Shown here: one piece after another, positions 12,301 through 23,933 of the stretch
Numbering within the stretch: position 1 is the stretch's first letter
Layout of the letters: every line of letters starts with the position of its first letter
Origin: Ceratodon purpureus
Lineage: Eukaryota > Streptophyta > Bryopsida > Pseudoditrichales > Ditrichaceae
Reading direction: 5' to 3'
NCBI GenBank assembly: GCA_014871385.1
Contig: CM026421.1
Span: 10,925,128 to 10,989,127, forward strand
DNA: 64,000 nucleotides
Program-made: the position numbers and the translations under genes
The notes under the pieces: generated by a model
The model's database searches: none
What the model saw: only the letters and a program-made list of their open reading frames with translations
Told to the model about the DNA's origin: nothing

Positions 12301-13057
12301 ACCGACCTACACTGGGCTCTGGACTAACTATCGCAGGAACCTAGTGGAGAAGACTGAGTTCTTCTTCTGCTCCGACGATATCGAGCGTTGCGTGAAAGGC
12401 TCTAAGCGCAAGTGGGTAGCACACTACTCAAAGGACCAGGAATTCCCCTCCATTCCCGAGGTGTGGCCAGTGAAACTAGGTACTAACCTAAAACTTACTG
12501 AGATTCTTGCCCACGAAGCAGCGGGCTTTCAACTTCCGCAGAAGAAACCTGTCTCCCCAAGACGCCTCTTCTCCTCTGCCCCGCCCCCTGCAAATCTCAG
12601 CTCGCTGCCAGTCCCTGCAGACGCTGACCGCTACCCAGGCAAGAGAGACGGCAAGATGGTGAAGCGCACTGCCACTCGTCCCAATCAAGCGCAGCGACTT
12701 TCCATGGGCTCCTCTGAGTCCCTTAAAGCGCGCCTCCGTTCCGTCACCATGATACCAGAGCCGGGCCACGGTTGCATCATTGGGCTGGATTCGGGCGTCG
12801 CTCCACACATCACACGGTACCAGATTACCATCAGTTCTTACCCTGGTTGCACTTGCCCAGCATTCAAGAAGACGATGACCACGTTCCGTGGCAAGACTCT
12901 GTTCACGTATTGTAAGCACCTATACTACATACTCTTGAAGGTCTGCAACCGTGATCCCGAAGCGGAGCTTTTCATCCATGCGCCTACCTTTAGCTTCAAC
13001 GAGGTCAAGCTTCTCCTAGAGAGTGGAATCTTGCGTCACCCCTTGGCGAAGAAGTAG
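9379..13057 (+). CDS. T1 transposase, MULE-type DDE with SWIM finger, intact
   Basis: Two exons, 9379-11457 and 11564-13057, joined GAG|AAA in phase 0, give about 1,190 residues without stops. The start ATG at 9379 is chosen because it aligns with the T2 start; an in-frame ATG at 9319 exists. Order: N-terminal domain; a sumoylation-type site VKVEPG and an acidic SIM-like ISLSSDDE; a zinc cluster CKVC...C...C...HIGTHDHP (about residues 317-360) of the WRKY/GCM type; a DDE core with YDATY (Asp 530), FMADNAQANW (Asp 579) and NLAETVHNKW (Glu 710); and a SWIM finger CTCP...YCKH (about 1122-1146). This is the architecture of Mutator-like transposases. It would cut and join the GTGAGCG-bearing ends of the T family. 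The copy in T2 is about 50-60% similar by eye and is broken. Confidence 0.85.
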
Positions 13058-13311
13058 GTAGCCCTCCTACTTTAGAACTGCCATTTCCACAATGGCCATT
13101 TGTCACGTAGTGAATGATTTTAGTAATATCCCATGTACTAAGTCAGCAATATAGAAGCTGTATTGACTTTTTCATTATATTAAGGGCTTTGTCGTTCACA
13201 TTAATTGCATTCTATTTCAATACAATCTATCTTGAACAAGTGCACTATATACTTCGTATCCCCTGACATGTATCTTTTATTACAGCAAACATATACTTGT
13301 TATTAGATGTC

Positions 13312-13764
13312 TCAATCTTCGAACCTAACACGTTTAGGGTTGCCCACTACACTATCAGCAGGACTGCCAGCCGCTGACTGTACTACAGGAGAAACTACAT
13401 TCGCATTCACTTTCGTTCCCACACTTGAAAAATGTCCTTGGTATGATCGTTTCAGCAATGGCCCACCTCCCCGCCTCCGATTAACTGATTCCCTGGAATA
13501 GGTTCCCCTTGGGATCTTTCCAACCTTCGAGTATGCATGTGGTTGCAAAGGCACATCTGCGTCCTTCTCTAGCACTCTGATATCATCCGAATTTTCTGAA
13601 CGTGGAGGGTCAGCTCTTACATCCGGTTGTACCGCAACATCTGATGTCGACGGACGGCCTTGGCTGTTGGCCATCACCTCTTCTTCGTCCTCCACCTCAA
13701 CATATGGTTGAAATGGACAAACATCGTCAGCGAGTGAAACAACAATATCTCTGACGTCTTCCAT
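13312..13764 (-). CDS. T1 accessory ORF with HAYS-PGTY motif
   Basis: A 150-residue ORF convergent with the transposase. It has an acidic N-terminal half and a basic C-terminal half. I do not recognise the family. Its core HAYSKVGKIPRGTYS matches HAYSNVGVIKPGTYT in the T2 ORF at 43,731-44,192, so the motif is conserved although the ORF has a different place and orientation in T2. Arg/Lys-rich segments after the motif suggest a nucleic-acid-binding or nuclear protein. No introns are evident. It could be a regulator carried by the transposon, or a peptide processed from one. Confidence 0.55.
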   Translation of the reverse strand: MEDVRDIVVSLADDVCPFQPYVEVEDEEEVMANSQGRPSTSDVAVQPDVRADPPRSENSDDIRVLEKDADVPLQPHAYSKVGKIPRGTYSRESVNRRRGGGPLLKRSYQGHFSSVGTKVNANVVSPVVQSAAGSPADSVVGNPKRVRFED

Positions 13765-14534
13765 AGCTGCTGTCCCGTACTACGGAAAAGAGCTTCACAT
13801 AACACCAATACAAAAGAGGAAGAGACATTCCTTACTCTTATCTTAAATATCCCTAGAGAAGATGCTTGGCGCCCTTGAAAATCGGCTATTCATTCATTGA
13901 GAAGTTGTCATCCTCCTAAACCGAATGGAAAAAGATGAAGGTTTAGCAGAGGTCATTTAGCATTTAAATTTTTTTTTTTAAATTAAAGAATGAAAAAAAA
14001 AAAAAAAAAAAAAAAAAAAAACATTTATATAAATTGAAATTAAAAAGATTAAAGAAAAGAATAGCAATATTTAAAATGAAGGTTGAAAATAATATGAAGA
14101 AGATTAACAAATTGAATGTGAAAATAAAATGATTGTGAAAATAAAATGAAGGAGAGAATCAAATGAAAGGAGGCTTTTGACCCCTCTAACAAGATAGATA
14201 GAATAAAGAAAATTTTATAAAAAATACAAGACAAATTTCAAAAAAATTAAAAGAAAATAAAAAAAAGGAAAAAGGCGTGTAGACTATGGTGGATGAATTC
14301 TAGCAATGTTAAGAAAATGTTACGAAATTAAATGTTACTTGATCCCTGTTCAGAGGTTCAATACCAATACATTTTAAGTAGTAATTTGCATATAAATTTA
14401 AGGAGATAAGGGGAATTACTGTATGCCTGAACTAGTAAGAAGGAGCTGGAGCATAGTAATTGGTGCACGTTAAAAAATTAATCACCAAGAAAAGAGAAAA
14501 TGAACTACAAATTCAATGAAAATACTGTAATTAG
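13765..14534. other. Non-coding right arm of T1
   Basis: AT-rich sequence with a run of about 30 adenines near 13,990-14,020. I see no gene; ORFs here are short and low-complexity. Confidence 0.6.
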
Positions 14535-14744
14535 TCCACGGTTATAGGGTCAATTAAATTACTAAAATTAGTAAATTTCCAAAAATAAATTAAGAATATT
14601 CGAATCTTCTAATTTTATGATTTATTTTTAGTAAAAAAAGTGCTATTTTTAGGTTCTGTCCCCCATTCTGTGCTCTCCGCTCTCCAAATCTGCGCTCACC
14701 GCTCTCCGCTCTGCGCTCTGCGCTCACGTACAAGCTACCCTCCC
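14535..14744. repeat. Right terminal inverted repeat of T1
   Basis: Inner motif TCCACGGTTATAGG (14,535-14,548), then an AT-rich spacer, then a degenerate array of GCTCACC/GCTCTCC/GCTCTGC units (about 14,680-14,728) and CGTACAAGCTACCCTCCC at the edge. Read from the outside this is AGCTTGTACGTGAGCG..., matching the T2 left end AGCTATTTAGTGAGCG and the T2 right end AGCTATTTTGCGAGCG. Confidence 0.7.
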
Positions 14745-17700
14745 AGCGAGTATGTAACTTACCCGGAAAATTCTTGTATCGGCTGTCATAGACTAGAACC
14801 AATCCCCCTTCTTCGATTTCTTTATCCATCGTGATTCGCTTGTCATACACTTCCTTCCTTTTGGCTTGGACCTCCTTTGTCCTTTCCAATGCCTCCATCC
14901 GGTCTTCCTCCATCCGGTCGATGACCTGTAGACGGTGGTCGAGGGTATCCGTTTTATCTCCGTGGTTGGCTGCGAGCACCCTTAAAGTCTCTACTTCCGT
15001 CTCGATGGACTGAAGTACCTTCTGTCCGTATACCAGATAATACGGAGTCCGTCCGGTCGTACTCTTGTGTGCCGTGTTATACGCATAGACGGCTGAAGTC
15101 AGTTTCCGGTCCCAGTCCGTCTTATGTGAGGTAACTACCTTGGTCAGAATCTTACAAATTATTCCGTTGGCACGTTCCGTCAATCCGTTTGCCTTGGGAT
15201 TGTACGGGGTGGTCTTCCGGTGTTTGACTTCGTACTGGTTGGTCAGACCGGCCACCACTTCGTTCAGGAAATGTGTTCCCCGGTCGCTCACTATCTCCAA
15301 CGGATGGCCAAACCGCATCATTATCCTTTCAAATATGAACCGGGCGGATGTCTCGGCGTCATTTTTCCGGGTGGCCCTGGCTTCTACCCACTTTGTGGCG
15401 TAGTCCGTCGCCAAAATGATGTACCGGTGCCTCTGAGTGCCTAAAGGTTGAATAGGTCCAATAAAATCCACTCCCCATTTTTCAAACGGTGCTAGGGGGA
15501 CAATGGGAGTTAGCGGCCAGTGATGCCGGACGGCAGGAGCGCCTATCCGTTGGCAGGGGTCGCATTCTTTTATGAATTGATGAACATCACGGTGAAGGTG
15601 TGGCCACCAGTATCCGGCCTCGCGGATCTTCTGTACGGTGATGACGGATGCATAGTGTCCTCCGGCCGGTCCATCATGTAGAGCCCGGATGACCTTTCGG
15701 CAATAGATGGGTTCTAGGCAGCGTCGGAGTTTTTCATCCGCCCCTAGTTTGAAAAGCAATTCTCCGACTAGAAAATACGGTGCTGAAACACACTTTTCTC
15801 CTCTCTACTCAGTCCTTCCGGATACCTCTGAGTCTGGAGATAGTTCTTAATCCGCTGAAGGTCCTGGTCCTCCCTTTCGTCCTCCTGAATATGGTAGACG
15901 GAAGATGTCCCTCCTACGACCGGAAGGTCGCGGGGGTCCGGTATATCCTGTATACTGGTACCAACCGGGTATTCTTCCGGAAATTCATCCGGAAACTCTG
16001 AAGATATCTCCTCCTTGCTCTCTTTTCCTCGTTGTCGTGACAAGTAATCTGCATTGAGGTTAGATTTCCCGGATTTGACAATAACTTCGTAGTTGAACTC
16101 TTGAAGAAGTAATATCCACCTGGCCAACCTTCCGGACAGGTCCGGTTTGTTGACTAAATACTTCAGCGAGTCATGATCCGTATGGAAGATGACTTTGTAC
16201 CCCAATAGGTAATGACGAAACTTTTTGCACGCATAAATGACGGCTAGGGCCTCCCTTTCGGTTGTCGTGTAATTCTTCTCGGCCGGATTCATCTGCCGAC
16301 TGGCATAATAGATGGGTCTTTCCCAGCCCTCGTCATCCAATTGCCATAGAATAGCTCCCACACACCAACGGGAGGCATCCAAGGTGACATGGAAAGGTTT
16401 TGACCAATCCGGCGGTGCTAGTATAGGGGCTGTGACCAACCGTCTCTTCAATTCTTCAAAGGCTTGTTGACGGATTTCCGTCTAGAGGTACTCCTCTTCC
16501 TTCTTGAGCAGCTCCGTCAGTGGCATTGCCAACCGGGCATAGTTCTCAATGAACCTCCGGTAGTATCCCACACACCCCAGAAATCCTCTGAGTTCCCGGA
16601 GGTTGGTGGGAGCAAGAAGAGCCAACATGACTATCACTTTTGCTACGTCTACTGCTATTCCCTTCCGGCTGACTATGTGTCCGAGCAATAGTCCGGCTAA
16701 CATACCAAAAAAACACTTACCCGGATGGAGCTTGAGCTTAGTCTCTCGGCATCGCTGGAACGTCTTCCGGAGATAGTCCAGGTGTTCCACCCATCGGCTA
16801 AACACCGCAAAGTCGTCAATGAAAACTTCCAAGAAATGCTTTAAGAAGTCCTGAAATATGTCCATCATCAACCGTTGAAAAGTTCCGGGAGCATTGCACA
16901 ACCCGAAAGGCATCCGGTTGAAAGCGTAGGTGCCCCAATCGGTGGTAAAAGTAGTTTTCAGTTGGTCCTCTTTCCGGATGGACACCTGATTGTATCCGGA
17001 AAACCCATCTAGAAAACTGAAGCATTCCTGACCGGCCACGTGATCGAGCACCATGTCGATGAAGGGTAAAGGAAAATGATCCTTTTTCGTGGCCGCATTC
17101 AGCTTCCGGAAGTCCTGACATACCCGGATTTTGACCTTACCATCCGGGCCTGATTTTTTCGGTACCACCACAATAGGTGACACCCACTCGGAGTTATTCA
17201 CTAGATAGATGAAACCGGCTTCCAGCAGTTTATCTAGTTCCTCTTTCACCATCATGGAGTATTTTGGGTTGAGCCGGTACTGCCTTTGGCGAACCGGAAC
17301 CGCTCCCTCCATTAGGTCGATGTGGTGTTCGCCCAGTTCCGGCGGTATACCCACCAGATCCGATGGGAGCCAGGCAAAGACGTCATTGTATTCCGTGAGC
17401 AGTTCCAAATACTGCGCCCTCTCCCGGTCCGTCAATCCCTTTCCCAAATAGAAAGTCCTACCGGCTTCCGTCTTCACTGCTTCGTAATCCTCCGGTGCTA
17501 CAACATTCTTAACCGGTTCGGTAGCATCTGTTCCTACGGACCCCGGTAGGGCTAACCATGGTAGGTCAGTGGTCCTTGACCCGGATGTCCCTGTTTTGAT
17601 TACCCCGGCTGCGAACTGTTCTCTAATCCATTTGGAGGTCAATGGAACGCTTGATTCCCCTAAGGCCCTGTCATCGTCCTTCCTGACTTCCGGTGGTCGG

Positions 17701-19121
17701 TTCGGTTTTTCGGTCCCATCCGGCTTCTGTTCCGGTACCGGGTTGTGGAAACCCAGATCTTCTTCTGATACCTCTTGAAACTCTTGAACATGATAGGACT
17801 GTAGGGAATCCGAGTTTTCCGACCCTGTCCAGTCGGAAGTGTAACCATCCGTTTCACTTGTTTCCCCCAGGTGGAGCTCCGGTTTCCATGATAGCAAAAC
17901 AGCCGGGTCTCCGAAAGTAAAAGCCTTCTTTGCCCAATTTACCTTGACTCCGGCTAGATATAGCCATGGCCGCCTTAGTAACAGTGGAAACGGATTTCCT
18001 TCCTCCACCCGGATAACCAAATAATTGAGCGGGTAAGTGAGTCCGGAAATCTTTGTAGGTACTGCCGATAGTTTTCCTACTGGTACTACTCGAGACTGGT
18101 CTGCCATCCGTAGGGTCTGATCGGTAGGCTCAAAGACAGTGTACCCTAAATCATTGGCCGTACTCTCCAGTAGTAGATTTACTCCGGATCCTCCATCTAC
18201 CGGTACCTTTGGGATAATACATCCGTCGATCTCCACAGCTATTTCCGGCGCCCCGAAATCCTCCATCTCGGCAAAATTGACTGCGACGGAAGGCAGCTTA
18301 ATCTTCCGTTTCCGATTCCGGATTAAGCCTGACTTAACCCGCTTCTGATAATTAGGATTATCATGTAACAGTTGTCCGATGGTGACATTGGCTGGCAGGG
18401 CTTGAATATCTTGGAGGATGTCGTACCTGTCGGCTTTCGCCCGGACTTCCGGTTGGATAATTTCCGGAATCTCGCTAAATGTCACCTTCCGGCTTTCCTG
18501 TACTTGAGGTAACCCAGCAATTACTTCCGGTCCAATGTCCGGCATAGTTGGTAGGATCTTGACCCCTTTTTCAACCGGGACTGTCTCCGGGGGCACTTCT
18601 TTCTCTGATTCCCCGGATGTCTCTGAAGATTCCGTTCGGCTACTCTCTTTCCTCTGTGACCTGGTCCGAACACCGGACTTCCTCTTCTTCTTTTCTGAGT
18701 CCTGTTTCCGGGTGGAACTACGCGAACTGACTTGATGGATACCCACGCCGGTCTCTCCTCGTGGTTCCACCGGTAACCGTCAACTTGTCGGATTCTCGAC
18801 CCCATCCTTGTGTCCGTAATTGAGCCCGGTACGCTCACGGGGAGGTTCTTCCACCTGTTTATAGATAGCCCTAGGTCTAACCTGTTGTTGGCATTGGGGT
18901 GACTTGTGGCCGTACTGACCACAGTTTTGACACGGAAGTTCCAACGGTGCGCCTTGACCTCCTCGGTGTGGACAATTGTTAGCATAATGACCGGCTTCTC
19001 CACAAATATAACAACATCCAAACTGACGTTCTACGGAGACAGGTGGAAGTGCCGGCTGGGGCGGATGCCCACCGGATGGATAACCCATTCCGGGTCGAGG
19101 TCTGATAACCGGCTGCATCAT
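14745..19121 (-). pseudogene. pol: Ty3 element 1 polyprotein: zinc knuckles, protease, RT, RNase H, integrase (broken)
   Basis: The frame opens at 19,121, overlapping the gag stop by ATGA. Two CCHC knuckles (CYICGEAGHYANNC, CQNCGQYGHKSPQC) come first. A TGA stop at about 18,780 follows, then a retropepsin-like VDGGSGVNLL. The reverse transcriptase has RMPFGLCNAP and FIDDF in place of YxDD. An in-frame TAG (16,482) replaces the Trp normally before the connection domain. RNase H starts LDASRWCVGA. A one-base frameshift near 15,775 precedes the integrase, which has an HHCC finger (HDGPAGGH...CDPCQR) and the DDE residues (VDFIGPI, VSDRGTHF, KANGLTERANG). The integrase ends after LHTRWEG, where T1 begins. 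With two stops and one frameshift this copy is dead. Confidence 0.85.
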
Positions 19122-20356
19122 CCGTCCACGGCCATAGGTAGCATTTCCACTTCCTCCTCTTCATAAACCGGTAGCATTTCCACTTCCTCCTCTTCATAAG
19201 CAGGTTCCGCAAAGAATACTGACCCCTCTTCATCCATAAACTGCACTCTCTTGGGTGCTCCATGTGGGCATTCCCGGTTGTAATGTCCCGGCTTTCCGCA
19301 GTTGGTGCACCATACGTTGTTTCGGACGGTGGGTAGCGCCTTCCATGCCTTCTTCTCTTCCGCCATCTGGACTTTAAGTTCTTCAATGCTGTTCACCAGA
19401 TCTTTGATCATCCGTTTCTCCGATGGGTATTCCTCCTTTATTCGGACTATCGTCCGTTCTTTCTCCTTCCGGTAGCCCTTGCTACTTGACGCCTTCCGGC
19501 GTGAGCGATCCTCTTCACTGCTGCTACTTCCGGTTTCCGAGCTATCTTTGAAGCTGGATCCACTGGATTCTGAACTAAAATCCCGGTTTCTCCGGATCTT
19601 TCGAAGACGTTTAGAGGTCTTCCCTGCCTTACGGTACTGCCGTATGGACTGCTTGGAGTTCTCATAGTTCTGGGCGGCCTCCATAGCCTCCGGCAAAGTC
19701 TGTGGCCGGGTCTGCCTTACTTGGAACCCCATCCGGTCGGGTAACCCAGCGACGTACCATTCTACCTGGATACTATTTGCGATTCCGGGACTTAATTTAT
19801 GAATTAAACTTCTAACCCTCTGTCCGTACCGGCGGACTGACTCTTCCGGCTCCATCCGGATTTTACTAAGTTTTCCCAATGTGCGGGCTTCTCCTCCTAC
19901 CTCCCGGAATGCCCTCCGGAAGGCATCAGATAGCAAACCCCAATTTCTTCGCACGTTGTCCGGTTCCTCTTGGTACCACTGGAGTGCCTCCTTCTTGAGT
20001 AGTCCCTGGAAAAACCGTAACTTGATTGCCTCTTCCTCTTGGTTGGCGGCAGCCGTGACGTTGAACTCGCTTAGCCATTCGTCCACGTCCTCCCGGCCAT
20101 CGCCCCTGAACTTCCGATACTTCAGTCTAGAGAACTTCCGGGCCATAGGAAGACCCGCTACCGGCCCTCCGGCCACCGGCCCAGGTGGTACTGTCTCACC
20201 CTGACCTCCGGATCCGGAAGTCCCGGCTATCTCTTGATCTGCGTCTTCAACAAGTTCTGCCCGAGTGGTGACGAATGGTCTGGCTTCCGGCTCCTGATCA
20301 CCCTTCTTCTTTCTACTAGACCTCTGTACTCCTTCCGGCTCAGAATTCGGATTCAT
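19118..20356 (-). CDS. gag: Ty3 element 1 gag
   Basis: An open frame of 412 residues. The central part (KFRGDGREDVDEWL ... ALQWYQEE ... RRYGQRVRSLIHKL) fits the retrotransposon Gag capsid domain. A Ser/Lys-rich linker follows, and one CCHC knuckle (CTNCGKPGHYNREC) lies near residue 355. The stop overlaps the next ORF's ATGATG, so pol sits in a shifted frame. It would package element RNA in virus-like particles. The frame itself is intact. Confidence 0.85.
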   Translation of the reverse strand: MNPNSEPEGVQRSSRKKKGDQEPEARPFVTTRAELVEDADQEIAGTSGSGGQGETVPPGPVAGGPVAGLPMARKFSRLKYRKFRGDGREDVDEWLSEFNVTAAANQEEEAIKLRFFQGLLKKEALQWYQEEPDNVRRNWGLLSDAFRRAFREVGGEARTLGKLSKIRMEPEESVRRYGQRVRSLIHKLSPGIANSIQVEWYVAGLPDRMGFQVRQTRPQTLPEAMEAAQNYENSKQSIRQYRKAGKTSKRLRKIRRNRDFSSESSGSSFKDSSETGSSSSEEDRSRRKASSSKGYRKEKERTIVRIKEEYPSEKRMIKDLVNSIEELKVQMAEEKKAWKALPTVRNNVWCTNCGKPGHYNRECPHGAPKRVQFMDEEGSVFFAEPAYEEEEVEMLPVYEEEEVEMLPMAVDG

Positions 20357-20422
20357 GCGTTTTCTACAACCTGACTTGGATTAGTGACAACCGTAGAAAT
20401 CCGGAGGAAGAAAATCATATAG

Positions 20423-20441
20423 ATCCCCGGCAGCGGCGCCA
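20423..20441 (-). promoter_or_regulatory. Primer binding site of Ty3 element 1
   Basis: On the minus strand the 19 bases TGGCGCCGCTGCCGGGGAT lie just after the LTR end and before gag. This is the tRNA-Asp-type primer site common in plant Ty3 elements (usual form TGGCGCCGTTGCCGGGGA). Confidence 0.8.
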
Positions 20442-20450
20442 AAAATCACA

Positions 20451-21450
20451 TGTAGCACGACGTGGTATCCGTATTCCTCCGGAAGGCACTTAATTCACAC
20501 TAAATACCCTCCAAAGTGAACCACTCCGTGTTCGTTCCCACAAAGACCTGTAGTTTTCTTCCTTTTAGATCCTAACGGAAATCACCACCAGTGTCCGACC
20601 GTATTCCGTCTTACAACCGGTTGGCCGAACCCGGTAGTTTTTGCCTCGTTCCTATTTTCCGGCTTTTTAGACTAGTGGCCGGTTCCCACTGATCCGTCTA
20701 TCCTTTCAAGTGGCTGGATTTTCCACCGTCCCGTGACTTAAAGTGGCTGGACTCCCCACTGTTCCTATTTACCACTCAAGAAGTGGTGTAATAATCCTTC
20801 CGTACGGCTAGGTACCGGTCCGGATAGCTACTCAGTGCCGGTTATGAATACGGAAATCATACTACAATGACATCACCTTACGGCTGCACAGTATTCGACT
20901 ATACTATCTCCCTTCCGGATTGGTTCGCAGTTGGACATTCGGCTTTTATCCCATCTACAGGAAGCGACTGGTCCGTTTCCGGATCCCGGTGTACACACGG
21001 TTCGCCGTGTCCTTGAGACTACCAGCCCTGCTGCAGTACGTCTCCCCTTCCCTACGGACTCCTTCCGGGACTGGAAACCGTCAACACTCGACGCTCGACA
21101 CCTCCCTAGTCTCTCCGGGCGCTCTCCGGATTATTCCACTGTTCAACACTCCTCCGGAACACTACTGAAGACAATAATACCAGCAAACCATACGGCAACG
21201 GACCCGTCAGCAGCCGGTTGACACAACAAATTCAAAAGTATATTCCCAACTGCAATCAACAAAACGGCGTACAAAAACAAGGCCCCGGCCTTGGAAAAAC
21301 GTCCAGCTTAAATACTAAACCTATCGATTCCTAAGGCGACCAAGTGGCCCATCGAGATCCAGAAATTCCGGATCTTGGATCCGGGAATCCCGGACCGGTG
21401 GCCGCCTTCTATTCCTAGTTACTGCCGCTATCTATCCGGATCGGTAGCCG
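20451..21450 (-). repeat. Long terminal repeat of Ty3 element 1
   Basis: The 3' edge (20,451, TGTAGC on the plus strand = GCTACA at the LTR end) is fixed by the primer site. The far edge is approximate. A TATA-like GTATTTAAGC sits on the minus strand at about 21,306-21,316. It lies directly after the extra ORF and before gag, so it may have served as the 3' LTR of one copy and the 5' LTR of the next. No coding sequence is seen. Confidence 0.6.
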
Positions 21451-21508
21451 GGTGCACTGGAGCCCCATCGTTAGTCGCTGCCATTTTATCCGGTCCTTAT
21501 CCTAACTT

Positions 21509-23374
21509 CTACTCCTTGTGCTTATCGAACCGGGGACTGTGCCGGGTTCCATCCATCCGTTCCTTCTTCTGTACCCTCTTCAGCTTCTTCAACGAGGGGC
21601 CTTCTTCCGGAGCATCAGAGGCCGACGGTTCGCTGGACTTCCGGGATCGTTCTGCTTGAACCGCCGGGGATGGAGATCGTGCCGCCACCGGAACCACGCT
21701 GAGATCCACCTGGAGCTTTTCCGGAGATCCCTGTACCGGCATAAAGCCTTCCGGTGGTGGTCCTTGGTCCGGTTCCAAAGGGATGTTTCCGGGGTTAACA
21801 GTCTCGATTCCAGCCAAATTGGGCAGAGTGTGCAGACTGCTCAAGGTATCCGGGATAGGCTCCTCCAGCGGATGTCCTACCTCCTGTTGGGCTGACCGGA
21901 TGGTCGACCGTATCGGAGAGGCTGGAGGTGGCACCGGCGCCGGTTCCCTGGGTGGGGACGGTGGTCTGGGCCCCTCCCGATCTGCCGGTGGCTCTGATGA
22001 CGGACCGGCCTTTGCGGAACTGATGATCTCCACCATGTTCTTCATCTGCACCCAAATGTCCCTCATCACCTGCGTCCGGTCGTGCATGAACTTTATAATC
22101 TTTTTGACAGTCGGATCCGGCTGACGGGTCAAGAAGGCTTAGTAAACAGCGCACTGATTGGCCACATCCACCGGAAGGGCTAAAGTGGCATTGATCTCGA
22201 CGACCGACCGGATGGCCTCGGCTGCCCGGTCACGGGCGTCACTGTAATCCTTCTCGGCATCACGCACTTCCTCCTCGAGCTTCAGAATCCTCTCCCGGTA
22301 CTTCTGTAGCCGGTCCATGTGCTTGTTCTGGAGACCGGCCAAGTCCCGGTTCTTGCGAAGAATATTCAGGCATTCCTCCAACCGGTCCGAACCCGTAAGG
22401 GCAATTACCTCCGTAGCCAACTGGCCCTCCGTCTGCCTAGTCGACTGTAGGAACCGAGCATACGTCGTCATCTGCTCCGAAAGGTTAACTAAGTCCTGGC
22501 ACGGGTCCCCGGTGTGCTCCGGTGGTCCGGTGGGCTGTTGGGCTTCCGTGTTCAAGGTTCGCTTGGCCGGGGTGGGAGTCCGAGGTGATCCGGATGGCTG
22601 TCCCTTCTCCGGGCTGGGACGGGGTCTCTTAGCCGGCGTGGGGGAGACCTCGATAACATCATCATCATCGTCCTGATCGGACACCTCTTCCGGTTCGGCG
22701 CACTGCTGTATGCTTTTGATTTCATCGTACTCCCGGATCTCCTTAGGACTCAACAGCCCCTTGTGACGGTAGAGGTGAATGAGGAAAGACGGAAGGCAGG
22801 TGGCCTACTTCTTGGTCTTCCGGAGATTGGCTACCTGCCGGTCGACTATCGTCTTCATCATGACGCCCCAGTCTACCGTGAATTCACCGATCATGGCCCC
22901 AATGAAAACGGACGCCCACTTGATGGTTATCCGTTTGGGCTTTTCCGGATGGAAAATAGGGTTCATAAACCCTACGACTCTCCGGGCCTCCGGATTCGTG
23001 ATGTCCTCCAGCTCCCATCCTTCTCTTGGGTCTCCGGACCCCTTGATATACCCCCATACAAAGTCCCGGGTCTCCGGTGTCGAGATCTCTCCAGAGTTCT
23101 TGAAACCATACGTCTCCCTCGAGAGTTGTGCCGTCCACTTATCCGGCTCTCCCCGGATGGTTCCTCGATTCTCGGGATTCTTGACGAGGATCTCCTGGGC
23201 CGGAAGGGCATGTTTCCAACCCCATGCCTTGTCCAGTAGGACCTCACAGCCCATGGTTTCTAAGGCGGTCCGGAGGAGCTCCTGCTCCCCCTCGTCTGCT
23301 GGCATCAACGGCATGACCCGTTGTACCCTAACCAACTGTCCTTCCTCCGCCGGTTCCTTCCCCTTTCTACCCAT
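21509..23374 (-). pseudogene. Ty3 element 1 extra ORF, plant-transposon-type domain plus coiled coil (broken)
   Basis: One frame of 622 codons with a TAG (about 22,805) and a TAA (about 22,139). The N-terminal third has the pattern IFHPEKPKRITIKWASVFIG...CLPSFLIHLYRHKG, which resembles the 'putative plant transposon protein' domain of plant Ty3 elements. The same pattern occurs in element 2. A Pro/acidic linker with a basic KRPRPSP signal, a Glu/Arg coiled coil (RDLAGLQNKHMDRLQKY...) and a Pro-rich tail follow. The function is unknown; a Gag-like or chaperone role is possible. Restoring Gln at both stops is consistent with C-to-T change. Confidence 0.6.
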
Positions 23375-23933
23375 TCTGCTAAGTCCTCTTCACCGTCACT
23401 CCGGTAACACCTGTACGCACGATCCTCACCACAATCCCTCACCTAACGGAAACACTTCCGTCTCACCGTCTCTCTCCTACCGTCCAACCCTAACTGCGCC
23501 CTTCGCCGTGGAACACAAGGACCCAGCGTGCCACAAAATGACAAAAAGAAAGGAGGAGCACGGCTGTTCTTCCTCCTTTTATACCTGCCCTCACGCCCAC
23601 CCGTTCGTAGCTCATCATGACGGACGGTCGTAGCCTTTCATCATTGGACGGTCGCGACCGGCGGCGTTTTAATGGTTGCAGCCTTCTCCCCTCGTGCGTT
23701 GTACCTTTTGGTGGTTATCCTTAAGTCTGCAGTGTCAGGGTTCTGTCATACGGACGGTGCTCCCACTCCTCCCCCGCAGACAACCGGATCGCACCCGGCT
23801 GTCCTTCCGGTTCTCTTATTTATTCGGCCAACCGTCTTAACCGGTTGTTTCACTTATCGACTTAGTACTTCCGTATTTCTAACATAAAATTTTTAAATTT
23901 TTATCATTTTCCTACCGGAATTAGTATTCCGGT
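23375..23933. other. Junction between Ty3 elements 1 and 2, no gene
   Basis: CCGG-rich sequence of element 1 runs to CCGGTGTGTCAACCGTGG at about 23,945 and then changes abruptly to element 2 pol. No convincing ORF, LTR copy or RNA gene is seen. Confidence 0.5.

Larger units (their letters stand above)
1..14744. mobile_element. T1: right part of a giant MULE-like DNA transposon
   Basis: The left end lies outside the window. The right end is placed near 14,744 by comparison with the complete sister element T2. Reading inwards, all three available ends share AGCTATTT- or AGCTTGTA-like bases, a GTGAGCG-type array, an AT-rich stretch and CCTATRACCGYGGA. Cargo: a ParB-methyltransferase-like gene (minus), a transposase (plus) and a small ORF with an HAYS/PGTY motif (minus). 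To the right of the end the sequence is immediately the integrase C-terminus of a Ty3 element, so T1 inserted there. A target duplication, if 7 bp as in T2, would be about AGCGAGT (14,745-14,751), with its partner left of the window. The boundary is good to about 10 bp. Both large T1 genes have no stop or frameshift that I can see. Confidence 0.75.

Noticed and set aside
19112-19128. GTCCACGGCCATAGG in gag resembling the T terminal motif
   Set aside because: It lies in coding sequence (MAVDG), lacks a GTGAGCG array and edge motif, and is most likely a coincidence.
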